This document shows positions 21,807 through 25,606 of a DNA stretch of 25,606 nucleotides, piece after piece. The notes beneath the pieces are model-generated. The model searched no databases. It was not told the DNA's origin and saw only the letters and a list, made by a program, of their open reading frames with translations. The DNA is taken from assembly GCA_002348045.1 (NCBI GenBank), contig DDYO01000134.1, positions 1 through 25,606 on the forward strand, written 5' to 3'. A program made the translations under genes and the position numbers. Numbering within the stretch: the stretch's first letter is position 1; every line of letters begins with the position of its first letter. Source of the stretch: Anaerolineales bacterium UBA2232. Lineage in GTDB: Bacteria > Chloroflexota > Anaerolineae > UBA2200.

Positions 21807-22568
21807 TTGCAGTTGGCGCATGGTCACAACACATCGGTTTTGCGGCCGATTCTTTGCGGGCTGGCAGTCGTGACCATTTTGCTGACCGCGTGTGCCGTGC
21901 CCCTGGGTGGGCTGACTCCTCCCGCGCAGCCTCTGGAGCCCCTTGGACCGCCCAGCACACCCACCCTCTCCCCCAGGCTTCTCACACCGGTTGCTACTCC
22001 TGCCAAGACGCAAGGTTCCAGTTACGCCACGGCTGAGCTCGGCCTGCCGCGATTGCAGCCAACCTGTGAGGCTACCCCTCAGTGGGGTCTCGGGGATGTT
22101 TGGGCTAACGAGGAGGTACGGACTCGGTTGGGTTGCCCACGAGCGGATCAGGCTGGAGTTGCCGGCGCCAAGCTGGAGTTTCAGAATGGCGTAATGCTAT
22201 CTCGTCCTGGCGAAGGGCTCATCTATGTGCTGTTTGAGGGCGGGCCAGATGGCAAGTGGGGTGCCTTCGCTGACGTGTTTGATCCCTCTGAACCGTCCAC
22301 CGACCCGTCCATTGTGGATCCAACACCATCAGTTGGCTCACAGGCGTTGTTGACGCAGCCGTCAGGACGTTTTGGCAAGCTCTGGCGGATGAACCCTTCT
22401 GTGCGCAGCGAGCTTGGTTGGGCCCTGGTAGCTCCAGGACATGGCGAAGCGGCCGCTGGGATCCCCTTCCAGGGAGCCGCTCAGGACTTTGAGCATGGCG
22501 TTCTCTTCTGGGACACAGTTGTCTGCTTCGTCCTGCGAACGGATGACATGTCCTGGACTGCGTACTAG
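21807..22568 (+). CDS. predicted lipoprotein with two LGFP-like modules
   Basis: From the TTG at 21807 (GGAG 6 bases upstream) the protein has 253 residues. A hydrophobic signal helix ends in the lipobox LTAC (26-29), so Cys29 should be lipidated and the protein anchored outside the membrane. A Pro/Thr/Ser-rich linker follows, then two copies of a roughly 65-residue module: G-x-x-W-x-x-N-x-x-VR-x-x-LG, then F-(Q/E)-(N/H)-GV-(M/L), then a hydrophobic strand and a Trp near the end. This resembles LGFP-type repeats of cell-surface proteins. The frame is open back to a GTG at 21687 that overlaps the GT4 stop, but that start would bury the signal sequence. Function unknown; a glycan-binding or cell-wall role is inference. 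Confidence 0.7.
   Translation: MQLAHGHNTSVLRPILCGLAVVTILLTACAVPLGGLTPPAQPLEPLGPPSTPTLSPRLLTPVATPAKTQGSSYATAELGLPRLQPTCEATPQWGLGDVWANEEVRTRLGCPRADQAGVAGAKLEFQNGVMLSRPGEGLIYVLFEGGPDGKWGAFADVFDPSEPSTDPSIVDPTPSVGSQALLTQPSGRFGKLWRMNPSVRSELGWALVAPGHGEAAAGIPFQGAAQDFEHGVLFWDTVVCFVLRTDDMSWTAY
22083..22280 (+). repeat. first LGFP-like module of the lipoprotein
   Basis: Encodes WGLGDVWANEEVRTRLG at its start, then LEFQNGVML, IYVLF and a closing W-G-A-F. It aligns with the module at 22365-22565 at the Trp, Asn, VR, LG, F, GV and final Trp positions. Confidence 0.65.
22365..22565 (+). repeat. second LGFP-like module of the lipoprotein
   Basis: Encodes GRFGKLWRMNPSVRSELG at its start, then DFEHGVLFW, VVCFVL and a closing SWTAY. 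It carries the same spacing of key residues as the first module, with a slightly longer loop between LG and the F-x-x-GV strand. The two are joined by an acidic Pro/Ser linker. Confidence 0.65.
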
Positions 22569-22580
22569 AGGCGCCTGGCC

Positions 22581-25520
22581 TTGACCACCACGCCAGAGTT
22601 CGCGGTCCGTCGTGGCCACTTTGATGCCAAGGCCATCTTGTACGGCCTATCATTAGGCCTCTTCGCCGGTCGTGTGCTTCTGGAGGGCGCACTGCAGATA
22701 CCGCCCGGGGCACGGTGGATGGCGGTGACCCTGCTGTGCATCGTGGGCGGCGTGCTATTCACCGCGGTCGGCTCCCGGCGCTGGCGTCTCTCTCCTCTGC
22801 TGTTGCTCCTCATCTATACCCTCTGGCCTCGGCTGAGCCCGGAGTTAGCTTGGACCAGTGTCGTGGTTTCGGTTGTCGCCCTAGTCCACTGCAACGTTCC
22901 TGTGCGTCGCGCCTGGGTATGGGACATTCCGGTTCTGCTGCTCAGCCTGGGGCTCTACGCAAAAACGCTGGCGCCGACGGTATTGCCGGCTGATAGTGGT
23001 GAGTTCCAGTTCGTGAGCTATGTGTTGGGCATTGCGCATCCCCCCGGCTATCCCCTGTACACAATGCTCGGAAAGCTCTTTACTCTTCTGCCCTTTGGAG
23101 ACGTGGCCTACCGCGTGAACCTCTTTGCGGCGGTGACCAGTGCTCTTACTTTGGTGGTGGTCAGTCGGACCGTCAGGCATAGCACACAGTCGCCCCTGGC
23201 AGGGTGGCTGGCTGCGGCATTCCTGGGGGCGGCGCCGACATTCTGGTCCCAGGGCACAACGGCGAACATCCGCAGCCTCACCGCGCTGTTTACTGCTGTG
23301 CAGGTCTTTTCCTGCCTGGAGTACGCCCGCACCAGGGAAGTGCGTTATCTTGACTTGTTGACTGTGGCGGTGGGCCTTGGAGTGACACATCACAGTTCCA
23401 ACGTGCCCCTGTTGCTCCCATATGCGCTGTTTGTTCTAGGTTGCGATCCAACCCTGATCCGCCGACCCCTTGCTTGGCGGAGGCCGCTGGCCCTCTTTGC
23501 TCTGAGCTTGACCGTCCTGCTATATCTGCCTGTGCGTAGTGCCCTCGGAGCTCCGTTCGATCCACAGCCGATCCGCACGTTCGCAGGTTTCCTGGAGCAT
23601 GTACTGGCCCTGGGATTCCGAGGCGACATGTTCTATTATGTACAGCCCGACGCCCTGTTATCCAGGGCTGCAGTACTGCTGAATATTCTGAGGATCGAGT
23701 TTGGCATCCCACTGCTTGGGTTGATGGCTGCCGGGGCGGTGTTGGCACTGCGGCGTCAACGCCCAATCCTTCTGGTCTGTGGCGGCGTGTTTGTCGTCAA
23801 TGCTGTGCTGGCGATGACATACCGCGCTCCTCAAACCGTGGAGTACCTGATGCCGGGCTATGTTGCCCTGGCGTGTCTGGGCGCGGCCGGGGTGTGGGCA
23901 CTTGGACAGCTTCCTTGGGCTCTGGAGTGGAGGACCATCGCCCTAGCAGCGGTTCTGGTGCTTCCTCTGTCCATGCTGCAGCAATCGTACTCGAGCTTCC
24001 GCCAGTTAAGCCAAGACCGCTCGGCGCGCGAGTATGCCGAGACTATCCTCCAACAGGCGCCAGCGGGAGCCCAGGTATTGTCCAACTGGCACCATGCTAC
24101 CGTATTCTGGTACCTTCAGTACGTGGAAAAGCTGCGCCCTGACGTGGAGGTGACCTACGTGTTCCCCGAAGGGTCGACGCCGAACAGCGACGTTTGGCTG
24201 CGGCGCGTGGCCGACAGCTACCCCCAGCGCGAGACGATCCTCACCAACTACTACCCGGAGTTTGCCTCCGCACCCTATGTCCTGCAGCCGTTTGCGGGGG
24301 CGTTCTTGGTGACGACACCTGCACTCGCCGCGCGTCCTGCCGCAGCGCATCGCATGGCCGTCAGCTTTGACGATCTCATCCAGTTCGTGGGTTACGAGCT
24401 GGATCAGCGAGAGGTTTCTCCTACGGACGCCTTGAGGCTTCGGATGTACTGGCAGCCGATCATCCCACTGCAGCGCGATTATTCGTTCTTCGTCCACCTG
24501 GTGAACGAGAGTGGTGCAATCCTTGGTCAGGGCGACATCCACCAGCCAGCAGCACAGTACGCTCCCGGCCAAGTCGCGCTAAACGAGTATGAGATCCCGT
24601 TGTTGCCGACGGCACATCCTGGCAAGTACCGCCTTATTGCGGGCGTGTACTTCTCTCTGAGCGAAGGGGGTTGGCAAAGGCTCAAGACCGCTCAGGGTGA
24701 CGACTCAATCGTCGTTGCGGAGGTTAGCGTGCAGCCGCTGTCGACTGCTCCCGTAACCTCCCATTCGGGGTTGTGGCCGTCGGACAGTGGCTATACCTTG
24801 CTGGGCGTAGATTATGACCACAGCGTACCGGGACAACTCCGCGTATATCTCCACTGGCGCAGTGAAAGCAGCGTCCGGCTCCCGTGCCAAGTGGCCTTGA
24901 CCTCGTCGCAGGGTGTTCGGGTTCAGTCGCCGCTGCCTCAGCTTCCCAACGGTGCGTACCTGACCACGGTGTACGACCTGCCTGGTGGCCAGCACGGCCT
25001 CACGGTGGAACTGGCGCCAGGAGAAACGGGCGGGCCGTATGCCTGGCGTGGGCCCTGGTGGATGGCAACTGGCAACCGCCTGCCGCTGCCCGACCCAGCG
25101 CCTCACGAACGTTACGTGCCCCTCGGTGGAGAGATGGTATTGGTGCGCGCTCAGTACCCTGCCAGTGTCGGATTAGGTGAACTACTGAAGACAACCATGA
25201 CCCTGGTCGGCGCCAGGCCGATATGGCGCGACTATTCGGTCTCAGTGAGCTTGCGAGCGGAGTCTGGTGAATGGCAGACGCAACATGACGGCACACCAGC
25301 CATGGGCGCCATCCCGACGCTCAAATGGATCCAGGGGACGCTAGTGCAAGATGAGCATTCTCTGCCGCCAGCGGTTGGGGCCGTGGGCCGCGGTATGCTG
25401 CGCCTCACCGTGTACGATGCGTTCACGATCCGGCCCCTTCCTGTGTTGGACGAACGGCTGGCGCGCGCGGGCCAGGGCACGCAGATTGACCTGGGCACGG
25501 TCGAGGTCAGGTCCCCGTGA
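22581..25520 (+). CDS. DUF2723 (TMEM260-like) membrane glycosyltransferase with triple beta-sandwich tail
   Basis: Large membrane protein of 979 residues. After several N-terminal helices comes the DUF2723 core: KTLAPTVLPADSGEF (128-142, with Asp138 and Glu141), GIAHPPGYPLY (150-160) and LPFGDVAYRVNLF (170-182). This family is a GT-C group, and its human member TMEM260 is a protein O-mannosyltransferase. Helices continue to about residue 465. The rest is soluble: a domain around 480-590, then three units starting near 595, 734 and 849. Each looks like a beta-sandwich with a hydrophobic strand pair followed by a W or Y-S-V/F pattern. TTG start at 22581 with AGAGG 9 bases upstream, 12 bp after the lipoprotein. 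It probably glycosylates outside the membrane; substrate unknown. Confidence 0.82.
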   Translation: MTTTPEFAVRRGHFDAKAILYGLSLGLFAGRVLLEGALQIPPGARWMAVTLLCIVGGVLFTAVGSRRWRLSPLLLLLIYTLWPRLSPELAWTSVVVSVVALVHCNVPVRRAWVWDIPVLLLSLGLYAKTLAPTVLPADSGEFQFVSYVLGIAHPPGYPLYTMLGKLFTLLPFGDVAYRVNLFAAVTSALTLVVVSRTVRHSTQSPLAGWLAAAFLGAAPTFWSQGTTANIRSLTALFTAVQVFSCLEYARTREVRYLDLLTVAVGLGVTHHSSNVPLLLPYALFVLGCDPTLIRRPLAWRRPLALFALSLTVLLYLPVRSALGAPFDPQPIRTFAGFLEHVLALGFRGDMFYYVQPDALLSRAAVLLNILRIEFGIPLLGLMAAGAVLALRRQRPILLVCGGVFVVNAVLAMTYRAPQTVEYLMPGYVALACLGAAGVWALGQLPWALEWRTIALAAVLVLPLSMLQQSYSSFRQLSQDRSAREYAETILQQAPAGAQVLSNWHHATVFWYLQYVEKLRPDVEVTYVFPEGSTPNSDVWLRRVADSYPQRETILTNYYPEFASAPYVLQPFAGAFLVTTPALAARPAAAHRMAVSFDDLIQFVGYELDQREVSPTDALRLRMYWQPIIPLQRDYSFFVHLVNESGAILGQGDIHQPAAQYAPGQVALNEYEIPLLPTAHPGKYRLIAGVYFSLSEGGWQRLKTAQGDDSIVVAEVSVQPLSTAPVTSHSGLWPSDSGYTLLGVDYDHSVPGQLRVYLHWRSESSVRLPCQVALTSSQGVRVQSPLPQLPNGAYLTTVYDLPGGQHGLTVELAPGETGGPYAWRGPWWMATGNRLPLPDPAPHERYVPLGGEMVLVRAQYPASVGLGELLKTTMTLVGARPIWRDYSVSVSLRAESGEWQTQHDGTPAMGAIPTLKWIQGTLVQDEHSLPPAVGAVGRGMLRLTVYDAFTIRPLPVLDERLARAGQGTQIDLGTVEVRSP

Positions 25521-25521
25521 T

Positions 25522-25550
25522 TTGACAGGGACAGGGCAATGCCCTATACT
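25522..25550 (+). promoter_or_regulatory. strong sigma-70-type promoter for the tRNA gene
   Basis: A perfect TTGACA (25522-25527), exactly 17 bp, then TATACT (25545-25550, 5 of 6). It begins 1 bp after the DUF2723 stop codon and would start transcription near 25557, about 9 nt before the mature tRNA 5' end. The spacer contains a small inverted repeat, AGGGC-AAT-GCCCT (25533-25545). Confidence 0.85.
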
Positions 25551-25565
25551 CCTGCATCGGGAACC

Positions 25566-25606
25566 GGGGATGTAGCTCAATTGGGAGAGCGCCTCAATCG
25601 CACTGA
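25566..25606 (+). tRNA. tRNA-Ala (anticodon CGC), 3' part beyond window
   Basis: The 5' half of a tRNA. Acceptor strand GGGGATG (25566-25572), TA, D-stem GCTC/GAGC with loop AATTGGGA, then anticodon stem CCTCA (25592-25596). The 7-nt loop ATCGCAC has U33 and anticodon CGC at 25599-25601, and the stem's 3' strand TGA runs into the window end. GGGGATGTAGCTCAATTGGG is the usual bacterial tRNA-Ala start. The anticodon reads GCG. The G3:U70 identity pair cannot be checked because the 3' half is missing. Confidence 0.88.

Noticed and set aside
1..25606. CRISPR arrays, insertion sequences, prophage or defence systems
   Set aside because: No regularly spaced repeats, transposase, integrase or nuclease/toxin gene sets were found in any frame.

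Overview
The window is a moderately GC-rich bacterial chromosome segment with tightly packed genes, frequent 4-bp stop/start overlaps and several GTG or TTG starts. It is about 25.6 kb long. A Chloroflexota (Anaerolineae-like) origin fits best. The grounds are RNase J next to an FtsK translocase, a family 4 (Fe-S) uracil-DNA glycosylase, very large GT-C membrane proteins with beta-sandwich tails, and a lipoprotein with LGFP-like repeats. This placement is inference from gene content, not from a marker phylogeny.

Left region (1-10509, all plus strand). This is a surface-polysaccharide locus. It starts with the 3' part of a Wzt-type ABC-exporter ATPase carrying a C-terminal glycan-binding domain. 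A SAM methyltransferase, two GT4 glycosyltransferases, a sugar-nucleotide epimerase and a third GT4 enzyme follow in a nearly gapless series. After an 89-bp gap with a candidate promoter comes a second group: a multi-spanning GT-C-like protein, homoserine dehydrogenase (4-bp overlap) and a PfkB-family kinase. Homoserine metabolism is out of place beside glycan genes.

Middle region (10484-19349). These are housekeeping genes. trpS and a cold-shock protein gene lie on the minus strand, with a clear intrinsic terminator between them. The csp promoter stands back to back with a promoter for udg, which leads a plus-strand series: udg, RNase J, ftsK, a C39-like cysteine peptidase and rsmG. recF faces rsmG on the minus strand and overlaps its 3' end. 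The pfkB/trpS pair also overlaps tail to tail.

Right region (19350-25606, plus strand). A divergent promoter region separates recF from a second glycan group: a GalE-like epimerase, a GT4 glycosyltransferase, a lipoprotein with a duplicated LGFP-like module, and a 979-residue DUF2723 (TMEM260-like) protein whose tail appears to be three beta-sandwich units. The window ends inside a tRNA-Ala(CGC) gene preceded by a textbook sigma-70-type promoter.

No CRISPR array, insertion sequence, prophage or recognisable defence system was found. The most unusual points are the probable cap-linked exporter/methyltransferase pair, the hom-pfkB pair inside a glycan operon, the duplicated-module lipoprotein next to the DUF2723 fusion, a C-terminal clamp-binding-like motif on Udg, and the long structured leader of the csp gene.
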